64,000 nucleotides of DNA from Chlorocebus sabaeus (lineage: Eukaryota > Chordata > Mammalia > Primates > Cercopithecidae). Of this stretch, positions 43,526-56,100 are shown in pieces (position 1 is the first letter of the stretch; every line of letters starts with the position of its first letter). A program made the position numbers and the translations under genes. The notes beneath the pieces were generated by a model. It saw only the letters and a list, made by a program, of their open reading frames with translations, was not told the DNA's origin and ran no database searches. Location: assembly GCF_047675955.1 (NCBI RefSeq), contig NC_132904.1, positions 86,123,447 to 86,187,446 on the forward strand, in the 5' to 3' direction.

Positions 43526-46085
43526 TTATTTTTTTTTCTTATCCATTAAATGTCTATATTCTAGAAGAAAAGCAAGGCATTTTCATATCCTCTTTCTGGC
43601 CCTTCAGTTTGACTAGTTACTGTAAACTCACATTGACTTCACAACCATATCCCTAGTTATTCCAGGAGGCTAAGCAGATTCATCTGTAATCTGCTCATGT
43701 CTTTCTAAAATGTTGAAGTGAATAGTTCTGCAAGGTTCATGGGCATATGAAGAGAAGGTCCAGAGCAGCAGTCTCCAAACTTCTTTGATGCTTCACCCAT
43801 CAGAGAAAATTTTGGAAAATGTATTTCTGATACATGAATAATGAATATGTGTTAATCTATTATAGTAAATGTTATACTGCATTAAATTATTCTTATATAA
43901 AAATGTTAATGTTAATATTTGTATTTTACATTGTAATTTATTGCTTTGCTTATATAGTCTCTAAAGTGATTTTGGAAGAGCAGTCTTCCTAAATCCAGTT
44001 CCGAATGCCAGTCTGTACTTTCTGACAAATCTGTCTCTATCACACTTGCTCTTTGTTCATAACCTGATATATAATCCTTTCTTTTTTATTTGATTAAAGA
44101 ACTATTCCAACATGGACCTAAAAGGGGTATGTTTGGTTTTATGGTAAAATACTGAACTGAGGTGCCTTCTACTTAATGGTGCATAAAGAAATATGCAGGT
44201 CAAGAGAACTTTTGAAACAGCCCAAAGCTGCTTCTGATCAAAAATTCAGTGAAACTTGTTCAGGAAGCCCTGGAGATTAGAAAGGAAAGCAGAGTAAGAT
44301 CAGCTCAGTGTGCATTTTCCCTGAGGCAACCCCATCTGGCTGAAGCAGCTGGGTCTCAGTCCCCAGAAACTGCCAGGTGGCCTGCCAATGTAGAGAAGAG
44401 AGTCCTTGGGAAGTTCCACCTGTGCCTTTTTCTTCTAAGAGAGTCGTTCTACAGGTTCAAGCTTCTTTTCTGAGGACAAGACTGCATCCTGCCTCCATTG
44501 CTTCTTGTCCCCCTTTGTCATCATGCAGTATGCCTCTGACTTTAATATTAGGATTGGATCCTTTCCTGAATCTCCCTCAAAGAACACTTACTCCTCCAAT
44601 TTAAAATCTTAAACTTGCCCTATGCATACCTTCCCTCCCTCATTACAATACTAGTTCATAGAGTTTGATTTTGTAGAGCTTCGTTAAAGAAGTTTAGATT
44701 TAATACTTTTTAAATGAGTCATTGATTATTTTGTTCTGATAAATCAATATTTTAAGGTGATGTTCTTGTTCATGGATTGAACAAGCATGAAAATTGTGGC
44801 TGGAATTGATTGGGAGTAGAGAGAAGGACTCAGAGTTGTATTAGCCAATAATCCAGCCATGGTGTAATGAGATATTCACATGGCTCCCCTACCTATGTCA
44901 TTTTTTGGAATGAGAAAAGAAAAAGTTGTATCAGTGGTTTACAATATTTATGGTGGCTATCAGCAATGCACATTGAATGAGCAAACTTCTAGATGCTATT
45001 CTTCATTCAATGTGCTTGCTTAAGCAAATAATAAGAAAAATATATTTGAAAAGGGAAGACAAAGTTTGATCACATATATATTCTTTCTGAATTTCTGTTT
45101 CTGGTCATGTAATTCACTTTGGGAATTACAAAAGAGAAGTGAAAGTAGAGTTAAATTATTAAGTAATGCGTTATTAAGGAAGTCAGATGTGTCAGGTTGG
45201 GGACGTTCTGGCACAAAGTTAAAAAATAACTTATGTCCTGGCCCTGGTGCTGGTACCAATTGACTGTGTGATATTTGGCAAAACACTTAGGTCTATAATT
45301 TTTTCAGCTATAAAAAAAGATATTCAATAATATAAACTTTAAGATTCTTTCTTGTTCTAAAATTCTATGATTGTAAAATACATAAATAATGGCTGAATTT
45401 AGAGATAATTCATTCTTTCCTCTTGTATTCAAGCATTATGCATCATTCTTCAACTATTGTCAATTTTTCATGTGTTCTTATATTTTATTAATCTATTGCA
45501 TATGTGAGCCTATCTCAAAGTCTGTTTAAGAGGAAGCAGCATATGAATAAATAGTTACTATATGGTATTTAACTGTAATACACAATAAAATCAAATTTAA
45601 TAATAATCATTCTTTCTTAATAAAATGCATATGATCAAACTTACATTTTTTTTCTGGAATTGTAATATTACAATGTTTTGAAAGCAATAAGATATTTTCA
45701 AACTAAAGAAGCCAAGTTCAGTGGTTTGTTGATAATTTGAGGAAGTGCACATATAAGGCACATATAGAAGGCACAATTGTCTGCTATGGTGGAGAAAGAC
45801 ATTAGTATGGGGAATTAGAAAACAATTACACTGTATCTTACTCTGAATGGAGCTTACAAAATTATGCTTAAACATGTCAGTGTTTAGTGTCTTAAGGACT
45901 AACAATACTTCAGATTAAATAATGGGATTTCAATACTGGAACAGAAAGTGTCTAGTTTCACATGCAACCAAAGCTCTGAAGACAATGAAAATTATCACCT
46001 CTAATTACAAGCAAAACTGACTTGCTTATTTCTTCAAGTTTACTTTCTCTAAGCAATCAATATTTTCATTTAAATAATACTTTTT
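43526..46085. other. long single-copy stretch, nothing firmly recognised
   Basis: About 2.5 kb. 43760-43840 has a hAT-like AGCAGTCTCCAAACTTC opening that is too weak to call. 44240-44640 is slightly GC-richer with two overlapping short frames but no paired splice sites or known domain. Confidence 0.4.
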
Positions 46086-46089
46086 GTGG

Positions 46090-46260
46090 ATTAGAGTAAG
46101 GTTGGTGTCACAGACCTGTGTTTAAATTCTGACATCTTCTTTTGCTAGCCATGAGACATTGAACAAGGCCATAAATACTTTGAACCTCAATATCATCATT
46201 TGGGATGTAAAATTTATAATGGAGTGATAACTATCCTATGTTCTTCAAAGGGGTATGGCT
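46090..46260 (+). repeat. MIR
   Basis: GACCTGTGTTTAAATTCTGAC, GCTAGCCATGAGACATTGAAC and AACCTCAATATCATCATTTG are ordered MIR core blocks. Confidence 0.65.
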
Positions 46261-47184
46261 AAGATATAACAAAATTGTTAGTGTGGAAATTATTTTGAAA
46301 ACTAACTTTATAATCACTTACCAGGGATAAAATAAAACAAAATATAACAATACAAAGAAACAAATGACATTTACTTAATTAATTAACTTTATATTAAATG
46401 CAAATGCTATGAAGTAAACTGAATTAAGCAAAACAAAACATGACTTTACCTTCAAAGATGACATGATCTGCCTTTGAAAACATATAGGCAAGAACACCTA
46501 ATATTCTTCAACTAACACCATAAAAGTTTGCATAAATCTCTAAAACTCTCTGGAGCTCAGTTTTCCTTCATTATAACAGTAGGTATTGGTTTGGTAGTCC
46601 CTATGTTTTCTGGAAGTGCTTAACATATGATCTGAGGAGATGATTTGGAAGAAACCTGACATTTTAAAAAAGATTTGGCATTAATATAAGAAAACGTAGT
46701 AGTGTACCTTAATTGCAGAAACAAGAATTGAAAAGAATAGTATCTTTAAATCATGTCAATCTCTAAGAATAGTGAGTAGATTGATCGACTAAATAACCTG
46801 CAAATGGATAACACTTGAGAGTGACTTAAATGTTTATGATAACCATGACAACAAAACACCATGTTGCTAACCTATTAAGACTTTCTTTAAAAATGTAAAG
46901 TACCGTGAGACATCATGAAAAACTGCTAGGTTTTCAATTAGACTCTCAACTTTGGCATGTGTGCTTCGTAAGACCATAAAATGGGTACTGTACTTTGCAC
47001 GGTGCCATGTGATACTGTTTTCAGTAACCAGAGCACTAAAATTCTGCAAGTAACGTCAGCCCTAGGCTGTCAGGCAGAACAAGGCATGGGTGCTGAATCT
47101 TGAGGGAGTGGAACCCTGCATTTTCAAATCAAGCCTGTAATAAAAATGATCCCTTAGACCGTATAGTGCTAAATATATATATTC
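46261..47184. other. single-copy DNA, nothing recognised
   Basis: AT-rich DNA with no recognised features. Confidence 0.4.
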
Positions 47185-47340
47185 TCATGTGATGCTGCCA
47201 AGTAGGTACAATAGGTGGAATTCTCCAGTTGTAGAGATGAGGGAAAAAAACACATGTGACTGAGGTTACATAGCAAATAAATGATAGAGCCAGAACTAGA
47301 CCTTGCATTTTTTAACCTACAGTCTAATCTTGTGTTTTGT
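47185..47340 (-). repeat. MIR
   Basis: TCTCATGTGATGCTGCCAAG, GTTGTAGAGATGAGGGAAAA, GAGGTTACATAGCAAATAAATG, GATAGAGCCAGAACTAGACC. Confidence 0.65.
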
Positions 47341-47374
47341 ATGCTTGTTTGTTTTCCTGCTCCAGACTTGTCAA

Positions 47375-47640
47375 CAATAATTATGGCTATTATTTTCCGA
47401 GCACTTAACTACGTGTCAGGCATAATGCCAAGTTTTTCAGATACTCCCTTTCATGTAATCAATTTTTTGTCTTTGCTGCCCCCTCTGTCAGAAAGAATAA
47501 AAAACTCATTATTTGCATTTAATAGGCAAGGAAACTGAAACTTGGGTAGAAGAAACACAGCACCTTGCTGATGGTCACATAGCTACTAAGAGGTAGAGCC
47601 AGGACCCACAGTCATGTCTGCCTGGCTTCAGCTTTTCCTA
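47375..47640 (-). repeat. MIR with internal insertion
   Basis: GAGCACTTAACTACGTGTCAGG, AATAGGCAAGGAAACTGAAAC, GATGGTCACATAGCTACTAAG and AGAGCCAGGACCCACAGTC; about 45 unrelated bases sit near 47465-47510. Confidence 0.75.
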
Positions 47641-48397
47641 ACCCCTCACTTAGGCAGCTTGTATGTCTCTGGCAGCTGCCATCTCAGAAGTTTCTTCCTC
47701 AAGGGGTTTTGTTTCCTTGAAACAAAAAAGCAATTTGACTTAGAAATATCAAGATAGTGCAGTGAAAGACCTTGCACTATTGCTCTTTTAGGGTCTGTGA
47801 TATCTAAGATTTGAATGTGATATTATTTTATGTAACCTATACATGCCCAGTTTAAATACCATGCCAATTATTTTGGAGCCAAGCTCTCTATAAGGCAGTT
47901 TTTTCTCAACTTCTACCCTACTAAACATACTCAGTAACTATGGATAGGGTTCTATGCATACCTACCTTGGGTCTTCCTCTTGTTTCACATGCTTAGAAGA
48001 ATGTTTCTCCTGGACATTGACAAATATTATTTTAAAACTTTCACATAATTCAGGATGCTCAAATATATTTTTCATTGTATTTGAGCATCTAAGAAACTAA
48101 GATACTCTTGAAAAACATTAATTCCATCTTCCACTACAAGCGCTTATTCTGCCCCTTCTTTCTTTTTTCCTTCCTAACGTCTTTCCTCCCTCCTACCATT
48201 CCTTTCTTCATTCCTGCCTTCCATTCTTCCATGTAATAATAATTTAGTGTGGCTGCTAATCATGAATGTGACCTTTGAGAACTCACTGTCTAGCTGAGGC
48301 AAGAGCCCATACAGGTGTTAAACAACTAACATATAACAGTAACAATGTGTCACACAGCATACATAATGTATATTTTATGTCAACTCACAGAGATCAT
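47641..48397. other. single-copy DNA with a short CT-rich tract
   Basis: CT-rich sequence at 48155-48230. Nothing else recognised. Confidence 0.4.
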
Positions 48398-48411
48398 AAA
48401 GAATTGTTCCC

Positions 48412-48704
48412 GGCTGGGCGCGGTGGCTCAAGCCTGTAATCCCAGCACTTTGGGAGGCCGAGACGGGCGGATCATGAAGTCAGGAGATCGAGACCATCCT
48501 GGCTAACACGGTGAAACTCCGTCTCTACTAAAAAATACAAAAAACTAGCCAGGTGAGGTGGCGGGCGCCTGTAGTCCCCGCTACTCGGGAGGCTGAGGCA
48601 GGAGAATGGCGTAAACCCAGGAGGCGGAGCTTGCAGTGAGCTGAGATCCGGCCACTGTACTCCAGCCTGGGCCACAGAGCGAGACTCTGTCTCAAAAAAA
48701 AAAA
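48412..48704 (+). mobile_element. young AluY of Old World monkey type (AluYR-like)
   Basis: GGCTGGGCGCGGTGGCTCAAG, AAAAAACTAGCCAGGTGAGG, GAATGGCGTAAACCCAGGAG and GATCCGGCCACTGTACTCC carry AluYR-type changes. Perfect 14-bp target-site duplication AAAGAATTGTTCCC at 48398-48411 and 48705-48718. Low divergence marks it as recent. Confidence 0.92.
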
Positions 48705-48889
48705 AAAGAATTGTTCCCTAAGAAACACCTGAACTGACTCGAGTAGAACCAAAATACGTAAAGAAGGAAAAGGAGAGGAGAAAAATTTGTAAATTTCAAA
48801 GAGAAATAAATAGATTAATATTAATTCAGTCTCACCTCCCAGCAAATCATTCCACTACCTTACTAAGCAGTAAGCACAGACCATATGCA

Positions 48890-49225
48890 CTTCTCCTGTT
48901 TAATATGTAGTCTCAAACCTCTTTTTCTTTGCCTCTGCTGCCCCCTCTGCCAGGAACAGACTCCCAACCTCTCATGCAAACCCTCCTGACTATTTTTGAA
49001 GGTCAGCTCAAGGGTAAGTCTATACCATCCTCTGTGAAGCCCGGCTGCCTTCCTCTAGCCTCCCGCTGTGTGTTGCACATAACTCCACTGTAACAGTCAC
49101 CACTTTGCTGTGTAAATGCTTGTTCCTGCTCTCGCTGTGCCACACTGTGTTATCTGTTGTCTCAATCCCAGAACATCAACAGTGTGGAGCATTTAGTAAA
49201 TACCTCAAGATATGTTTCAGGATTA
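48890..49225 (+). repeat. L2 3' half
   Basis: TTTGCCTCTGCTGCCCCCTC, CAGGAACAGACTCCCAACC, TCTGTGAAGCCCGGCTGCC, and GTGGAGCATTTAGTAAATACC are L2 blocks in order. Confidence 0.75.
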
Positions 49226-50009
49226 AATAGTTCCATAAAAGCATGTATCAACTTGTTCTATATAATAATTTGGGTGTTAGGATAGTGCCTCTAAGTGTTA
49301 AAGGCTCCATGTAATTCAGACTGTTCTCAAAAATATTTACTCTGTGGTTTGACTCTGAGTAAAATAATGACAAAGAAAATGGCTGAGAATACAAGAACCC
49401 ACACTACAGAAGGAACTACATGCAATGAAAATAGTTAACTGAAACATAAATATGCACAGAAAGAGATAAATGAGGCATTCATACAACAACAGTGTCTGAG
49501 TCTACCACAAGTGGGTTATGATTGCAGGACGCTATGGAGCAGCATGAATAAAAGATTAAGTGGTGTGTATTTTAGGTAGGTGGGTGGGTGAACATTGCAG
49601 AGAACTGGTTTTAAAAAAAGCAAGAATATTCAGATTAGGTATTCAGAAATACCTAATATAAATAATTCATTTTCCTCTGAGAGTGAAACCCCAAAATGAC
49701 AGTCACTAAAAGTATATTTACATGACACCTTAAACAAATTTTGTGTAATGTTTTTATAATTAAAAAAAGAAGCAGTCTCTAGATGGAAAAGGTATTTCAC
49801 ACAACATGTACCACCAATATACAGAGACTGTGTAGAAGTGAGAATGACCATAAAAGTTTCCCCACTTCATGATAGGTCAAAACCTAGCAGAGACTGTGTT
49901 TAGAATAAAATAGAATATGCAATAGGTACTCATCATTCTCACTTACGCTGACTTTCCAAATCATCCCTGGGAGTGAAGACCTCTGGCTACTTTCCAAGAA
50001 ATTAGCAAA
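49226..50009. other. single-copy DNA, nothing recognised
   Basis: No recognised features. Confidence 0.4.
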
Positions 50010-50215
50010 AGAAGGGAATAGAATCACCAGATGTTAGAGCTTGAAGGTTTTGAGGTTCTTTTGCCACCTTTATTTTCAGATGAGGATATCTTTCACAGCC
50101 CAGAAAGGTAAAGAAATCTACCAGGTGGTCAAATATTTTTAAATGAGATAATTAGAGCTAAAATCCAGGATTCCTGATTCCCAGTTCAGTGCTCTTTCTT
50201 ACACACTAAGCTATG
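50010..50215 (-). repeat. MIR
   Basis: ATTTTCAGATGAGGATATC, CAGCCCAGAAAGGTAAAG, GGATTCCTGATTCCCAGTTC and AGTGCTCTTTCTTACAC form a reverse MIR. Confidence 0.7.
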
Positions 50216-50619
50216 CCAAAATCCACTCTAAAATAAAACCCTAAAGCTACTAGTCTTAACATTTATAAGGTGTTTCTACAAGGACATAGGTTTTGCTCCA
50301 TGCCTCATGTCAGGTCTTTGTTTCTTTCTTAAAGAAAGAGTTACCTGGACAACAGTCTCATAGTGACATCTGGTGACTAAGTCAGGGTAATACAAAACAT
50401 AAGAAGAAGAAAAATAAAGTATCAATGTGCTTTTGTTTGTTAAGATTTAGGTAGGACGATTAAATCCAAAACTTAGAGGACACATTGTAATACCTTAAGA
50501 TTGTATTTCATGGTTTCCTTCTTCTTTAATATGTCTACAAACAGGTGATGTTTTATATTGATTATCTTTTTGTAATAACAGTGAATTATTGCCGATCCTG
50601 TGGCATCTGAGTCTACATA
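50216..50619. other. single-copy DNA, nothing recognised
   Basis: No recognised features. Confidence 0.4.
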
Positions 50620-50830
50620 AGCTATTCAACAAAGATTTATGAGAACCTACTATGTGACAGAAGCAGTTGTAGCTCCTGGGGACACAAAGCCTAGCTGTGG
50701 AATTAACCCAATACAGCGAACTATGAAATAATTTGATAAGAGCTGGAGTTAAGATATACATAAAATATGCTGAGGAAAGAGTGACTGACTGGTAAGTCAG
50801 AAATGCTTTAGAAAAAATGAGACCTTTTTA
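50620..50830 (-). repeat. L2 3' end, antisense
   Basis: ATTCAACAAAGATTTATGAGAACC, TACTATGTGACAGAAGCAG and CTGGGGACACAAAGCCTAGC follow the antisense L2/MIR 3' order. Confidence 0.55.
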
Positions 50831-51139
50831 ACTTCACATTTAAAAGTTATTAGGAGTCCACCTGATTTGGAAAAACAAAATTTCTCAATTCATTCTCTCA
50901 AATATAACAAAAAGCATCCAAAATAAAAATATATTTTTATTTAAATTCATTCCATCAATGTGATTGTCACTGACATTGCTTCATTATTGATTAGCTTAGT
51001 CCTTGTAAAGAAAAAGTTTATGTTGCTGTTTCTGGTCAATAACACAGGTAGAGAATACTTAGTATCCTCAATCTCTTCTATTTCCTATTTCAATTTCTGG
51101 TACAGAGGTCTGGGGAAGAAACCCTGGAGTTACCTGCCT

Positions 51140-53330
51140 TTAAGTATTCAATTGTTACTTATATAAGGTCTTCTATATATCAGGTTCTCCTCATGGTGCT
51201 GGAAATGAAACAGTAAACAAAATCCATGCCTTTATAGTACATATACTCTAGAGGGGAAAACAGTCAATACATAGATACGTCACATATGTAGTAAGTCAGA
51301 TGGCTATAAATAGGAAGAGAACTGTGCAGGGGTGCGGTTAGATAATGTTGGGGGAGGAAAGTGTAATCTTAGATATGGTTGCCAGGGAAAACCTCCCTGA
51401 GAAATTGACATTTGAGGAAAGGACTGAAGGATGTGATGGAAGAAGATAAGCAGATATTTTGCAGATATTTAAGGAAGAGATCTCCAAGCAGGGGGACAAT
51501 CAGAACAAAAGCCCTGTGCTGGGAATGTGCTGAGAGTGGAAGCACACCAAGGAGGACAGTGTGGCTAATGAGTGAGGCCTGAAAAAAGTAGAAGAAATTA
51601 AGTCTAAAAAGAAGTGGGGACCAGATCATGTAGGGCCTTGTTAGCCTTGATAAGGAGGGTGCTGGGAATCACTGTAGACTTTGGGACTCAGAAGTGACAT
51701 GACCTGGTCTGACCCAGATGCTATGTTCAGAATGGATAATAAGGAAGCAAGTGCTGAATCAGAAATAGCAAAAGTAAAGCATTGTATTTATCCAGGAGAT
51801 AGCGGATGGTCATTTGAAGAAAAGTTAGCAGTGGAAGAGGAGTAATTAGATTCTTGACACATTTAAAAGGCATAATTTAACACGATTGATGTATCAAATA
51901 TGCATGGGGAAGTGAGAAAAGTCACTTCAAGAGTGACTCTGAATTGCTTAAGCAGTGGGAAGAAATAGACATTTAATGAGATAGAAAATGTGTAAGAGGA
52001 CCAGGTTTGGAGGAGCAGGACATCAAGAGTCCAACTTAGGATATATTAAATTTGATATGTCTATTAATTGTACAGGTAAGGATGCCTAGTAGGAGTTGAA
52101 TAGAATCTCGAGTTCAGGGGAAATAACATTTGACCATCATCAACATTCAGATACTATTCAAAGGCTGTGTGGTATCACCTTGTGAGTGAGTGTTGATAGA
52201 GAAAGGATCTAAAGACTGAACCCTGGTGAACTCCAGTGGAGGGATGAGATAAACAAGTAAAGAGAGCTTGGGGAACATCTAAAGTGAATTGGAAAACTGA
52301 GAGTAGCTCTCAGAAGTCAAGTGAAGAAAGTATTTCAAGAAGGAGATAATTACCTACTGAATCAAAGATACTGAGAGGCTGATTAAGACAAAGACTAAAT
52401 TTATCACTAAATTTAGCACTATGGAAATCATAGGTAATCTTGAAAAGAGTTCTTTTTCTTAGTGTGGTAAACCTTTTGAAGTAGATTCAAATGAGAATGG
52501 GAAAAGAGAAAAGGGGGAGAAGCAACATAAGAAATCTCTTTTAAGGAATTTTGTGTGTAGAGAAACAGAGGAATCAGGTGATAGTTGGAAATTATTTTAA
52601 AGAAAATGGGTTATTTTAAAGAAAAAAGATATTACAACATGTTTGCCCTATTGTGGGAATAATCCAGTTGAGACAGAAAATTATTTTTTAAGGAAGAGTC
52701 TAATTGCTTAAGTGAAAGAGAATGAGACCCTGTGCATAAGTGTGATCAGGTAGGATCATGTACAGCTCAAGTAAGAACAGGAAGGAAGAGACAATAAACA
52801 TGTACAGATAGGATGGGCTGGTCGATATGGTGGTGAACAAGCATGTGAGTTATCTACTGATTAGTTCTATTTCCTCAGTGAAATAGGAAGCCAGGTTCAT
52901 AAACCAAAATGAAGAGGAGCGAGGCAGTATTGGAGGTTCAGGAAAAGTAATAGGTGTAAAAATACATAAAGTAGAATTGCCAGGGAGTGTGAAGACACAT
53001 TTCCAATTAAGGATGAAGAATGTAAGGTGAGGCCAGCCAACACCCCTGCTTTGCTTCAGCTACATCAGCTGCATAGAATCAGGCACAGAATACATGGAAA
53101 ATTGCATTTAAGTAGGGCCTGGATTTTACAAAAGTAACACAATGAAGAAGAGAGGTGCAAGGCTATTTGAGGGTGTTTTGGGAGAGTGAGATTGTAACAT
53201 ATTAGCTAAGTAAGAAGAGGACTGAGAATTTTGGAGTATAAAGGAATGAGGAAAAGTGTAAATATAGTGGGGTCAGAGAATGTTTGAAGCCAAGGCACTA
53301 AAGGCAATGAGCTGAAAATTTAGGTGATTA
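51140..53330 (-). repeat. long L2 relic, antisense
   Basis: A 2.2-kb run of antisense L2: GAAATGAAACAGTAAACAAAATCC, CCTCCCTGAGAAATTGACATTTG, ACCAGATCATGTAGGGCCTTG, GTGACATGACCTGGTCTGACC, GACTGAACCCTGGTGAACTCC, and TCAGTGAAATAGGAAGCCAGG. The reverse strand of these blocks corresponds to the CR1-clade reverse transcriptase region and 3' end of L2, now full of stops. It is one of the longer ancient elements in the window. Confidence 0.75.
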
Positions 53331-54189
53331 TCAGTTAGTGACATGGTTTAAATTTTAAATGAAAAGAATAGAAGGGGACAATCATCCATCATGAAAAGTT
53401 CTAGGTTACAGCCAAGATCTGAGTAGCTGAAATAGAATGAAAGTAGAATGGACAACCTTTCCACATCTAGGTTGAGTGACAGAAGAGGGATAGGTGACAA
53501 ATTATCAACTACTTGAGATAACATATCCCCTAAGTTTGTTATTGCTGTTTTTCTTTCAGCACATATTTGTTGGAATGCCAACTATATTCAGTTCAATTAA
53601 TATGGACTTCTTAAATAAGGACTCCAGCACTGGATAATCCTGCCATTTATTTTGATAAATTCTATCCTGCTGCTCAGATCTATTGGCATCTACAGCATGT
53701 CTTTTGAGAAGATGGGCATTCACATCCCTATGTCCTAGCAAATTTCCAACTCAGAAAATCACATTAGGCTTCTCTGTATATCTTCCAACTATTTCAATGG
53801 AAAATACAATTCTCTGATTTCTTCCTACGGTATTTACCAGTGAGAATGTTGCCTACCAGTTCTAGGGTGGGGGAACCCAATACAAATCACCAACCTTTAG
53901 GTGACACCCTGTCTTTAAAGTGCTTTCAAAGTCTGCAGAGAAAAAGTTCCCAGTGGCTATAAGACCTAGGAGTTAAATCACGCATTCTAAGTAGCAGATC
54001 ACTCGAATACAATTGGCTAGTGAGTTCATTTTACTCTTCTCTTCTTGGTCACATGTTACCGCCCTTGTACCCTGCATGTTCCCTTTCCCAGACTTACAAA
54101 GCGTGTTTTCTTGAATTTGTTCTCTTTTTAAATTCACACAGTCCTAATGATTCTTCTTAGACAAGAGTCTTTCACTCTTACAATTCAAT
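53331..54189. other. single-copy DNA, nothing recognised
   Basis: Two short minus-strand frames lie here without splice context. Possibly further decayed L2. Confidence 0.35.
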
Positions 54190-54310
54190 TCAAGTCATCC
54201 ACATGCTTATTATGAGCAAGGGTCTGGGACCTAGGGGGAAAGGGAATAAAAAGATGAATGAAATTTGATCCCTGCAGTCCAAGAGCTTGCTGTGAAGAAG
54301 GAAGTTTGGC
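54190..54310 (-). repeat. L2 3' trace, antisense
   Basis: CATGCTTATTATGAGCAAGG, AAGATGAATGAAATTTGATCC, and CAGTCCAAGAGCTTGCTGTG. Confidence 0.45.
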
Positions 54311-54414
54311 TTACATTGCCTCCCTAATCCCTTGGCTAGGCAAGAACAGAATATTGTCTAAAACCTCCTCACGTCAGCAGTCTTCTAGGGTGGTGACTGG
54401 AAGTAGAATTTAAA

Positions 54415-54610
54415 CAAAAATATAATTGACACACAATAATTGCGCATATTTATGGGGTACAACCTGATGTTTCAATAAGTGTTTAAATGTGTGCATTGTG
54501 TAATGATCAAATTGAGGTAATTTATCCACAACCTTGAAGAGAGATTTTTGAATATTCTTATTACAAAGAAGTAGGAATTTTTAACAGACAACTGAGATGA
54601 TTCTTGTGCA
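54415..54610 (-). repeat. old L1 3' region, antisense
   Basis: AATTGACACACAATAATTGCGC, TTTATGGGGTACAACCTGATG and ATTGTGTAATGATCAAATTGAGG are antisense L1 wording. Confidence 0.7.
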
Positions 54611-54644
54611 CACTAAGTCATTCTGATGATGGATTTACATTTCT

Positions 54645-54954
54645 TGTTTTGTTTTATGTGTGTGTGTGTTTGAGACAGAGTCTTACTCTGTCGCCCAGGC
54701 TGAAGTGCAGTGGCACAATCTCGGCTCACTTCAACCACCACCTCCAGGGTTCAAACGATTCTCCTGCCTCAGCCTCCTGAGTAGCTGGGATTACAAGTGC
54801 GTGCCACCACACCTGGCTAATTTTTATATTTTTAGTACGGATGGGATTTCACCCTGTTGGCCTTGCTGGTATCAAATTCCTGGCCTCAAGCGATCTGCCT
54901 GCCGTGGCCTCCCAAAGTGCAGGGATTACAGGTGTGAGCCACCAAGCCTGGTAC
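54645..54954 (-). mobile_element. AluS
   Basis: TTTGTTTTATGTGTGTGTGT tail, GAGACAGAGTCTTACTCTG through TACAGGTGTGAGCCACC. Target-site duplication ATTTACATTTCTT on both sides. Confidence 0.94.
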
Positions 54955-55319
54955 ATTTACATTTCTTATCTGTATTTTTCCTTCAGTAAGTGCTTAGGAA
55001 TCCTACTTCCCCCAATATTTTTTCCTATTTCAATTTTTTAGCATGTATATCATGTTACTACTCTGCAGACATTTGATTTTCCCCTTTGTTTACCATAAAG
55101 TATATTTTTATAGTCTTTGATTAGTAATGGAAGTATTCTAAAATCTTCCTACAACCTCTCTTTCTGACTCTACATTTTAGGGAATAATTCTCTGCTATGG
55201 AATGAAAAAAAAAACAACAACAGAGCCTGTGGAGTCAGAGACCTCATTTCAAGTTATAGTTATCCCTAGGAATAAATCTGAGTGACAGGTGGTATGGTGT
55301 AATAACAAGTACAAAGCTA
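54955..55319. other. single-copy DNA; donor-like 21-mer at 55278-55298
   Basis: No gene. CTGAGTGACAGGTGGTATGG begins the 21-base segment (55278-55298) found in reverse complement at 57618-57638. Confidence 0.5.
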
Positions 55320-55435
55320 TGATTAAGCAAAGCTCAACAACCTTATGTGTAAATTGAGATGACAACAGCCTACCTCAAAAAATGTGAAGGTAAACGAGAT
55401 AATGTAAGGCTGACACTTAGTAAGCATTTTAAAAA
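55320..55435 (+). repeat. MIR fragment
   Basis: AACCTTATGTGTAAATTGAG, CAGCCTACCTCAAAAAATG, GGTAAACGAGATAATGTAAG, and GCTGACACTTAGTAAGC. Confidence 0.6.
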
Positions 55436-55559
55436 AACCCCAAAAAACTCATTGCCATGATTACTCTAGTTATTCTATTTCTCTATGCTCCAGGCAGATG
55501 GACTACTAATGACCCAGGGTTCCTTCCCCATTCTCTTCTTCACAAGGAAATGTTCTCTC

Positions 55560-55888
55560 TCTGTGCTTTTTATTCAAATCTACTGCCCCTTTTAGACTGA
55601 GCTCAAGTGCTCTCCCTTAGAAGCCTTTCCAGATCATCCCATGGCCAAGAATGATCGCTGCTTCCTCTTCTTTACATACAGATGTTTCTCTCCTTCTTGA
55701 CAATTATTTTTGTGCAATTATTTTCTTTTTACTTGTGTTTTAATGTACCCCCACCCCACCATTTTCCAGACTGTTTGCTCCATGAGAGAGGAGACCATCA
55801 TCTCTGTGCTTACCGTTGTATGACCAGTATCCTGAGGAGTGGCTGTTACATAATTACATCAGGCACTCAATAAATATTGATGAATAAA
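55560..55888 (+). repeat. L2 3' half
   Basis: TGAGCTCAAGTGCTCTCCC, AGCCTTTCCAGATCATCCC, GACTGTTTGCTCCATGAGAG, GCACTCAATAAATATTGATG: L2 3' half in order. Confidence 0.8.
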
Positions 55889-56039
55889 CACTGGATTTTA
55901 AGGCAGGTATCATATCTTACATAGTATATCATATCTTGCATTTTATGTCCCTCACACAAATACCACAGAGTGAAGCATATGACAGGTAAGGTCATTTCTC
56001 TTGATGAGTACATAGTCCAGTCTGAAACAGATATGCAAA

Positions 56040-56062
56040 ACAAACAAACAAACAAACAAAAA
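56040..56062 (+). repeat. (AAAC)n microsatellite
   Basis: Five to six AAAC units followed by A8. Confidence 0.85.
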
Positions 56063-56100
56063 AACTGGAGTAAACAGGTGAATTGCTTTAATAAAGGCAC

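Noticed and set aside
44249..44604. Two overlapping plus-strand frames in slightly GC-richer DNA
   Set aside because: No paired splice signals, no recognisable domain, and the frames overlap each other; insufficient to call an exon.
45020..45286. 88-codon minus-strand frame with hydrophobic end
   Set aside because: AT-rich DNA; hydrophobicity is what T-rich codons give by chance.
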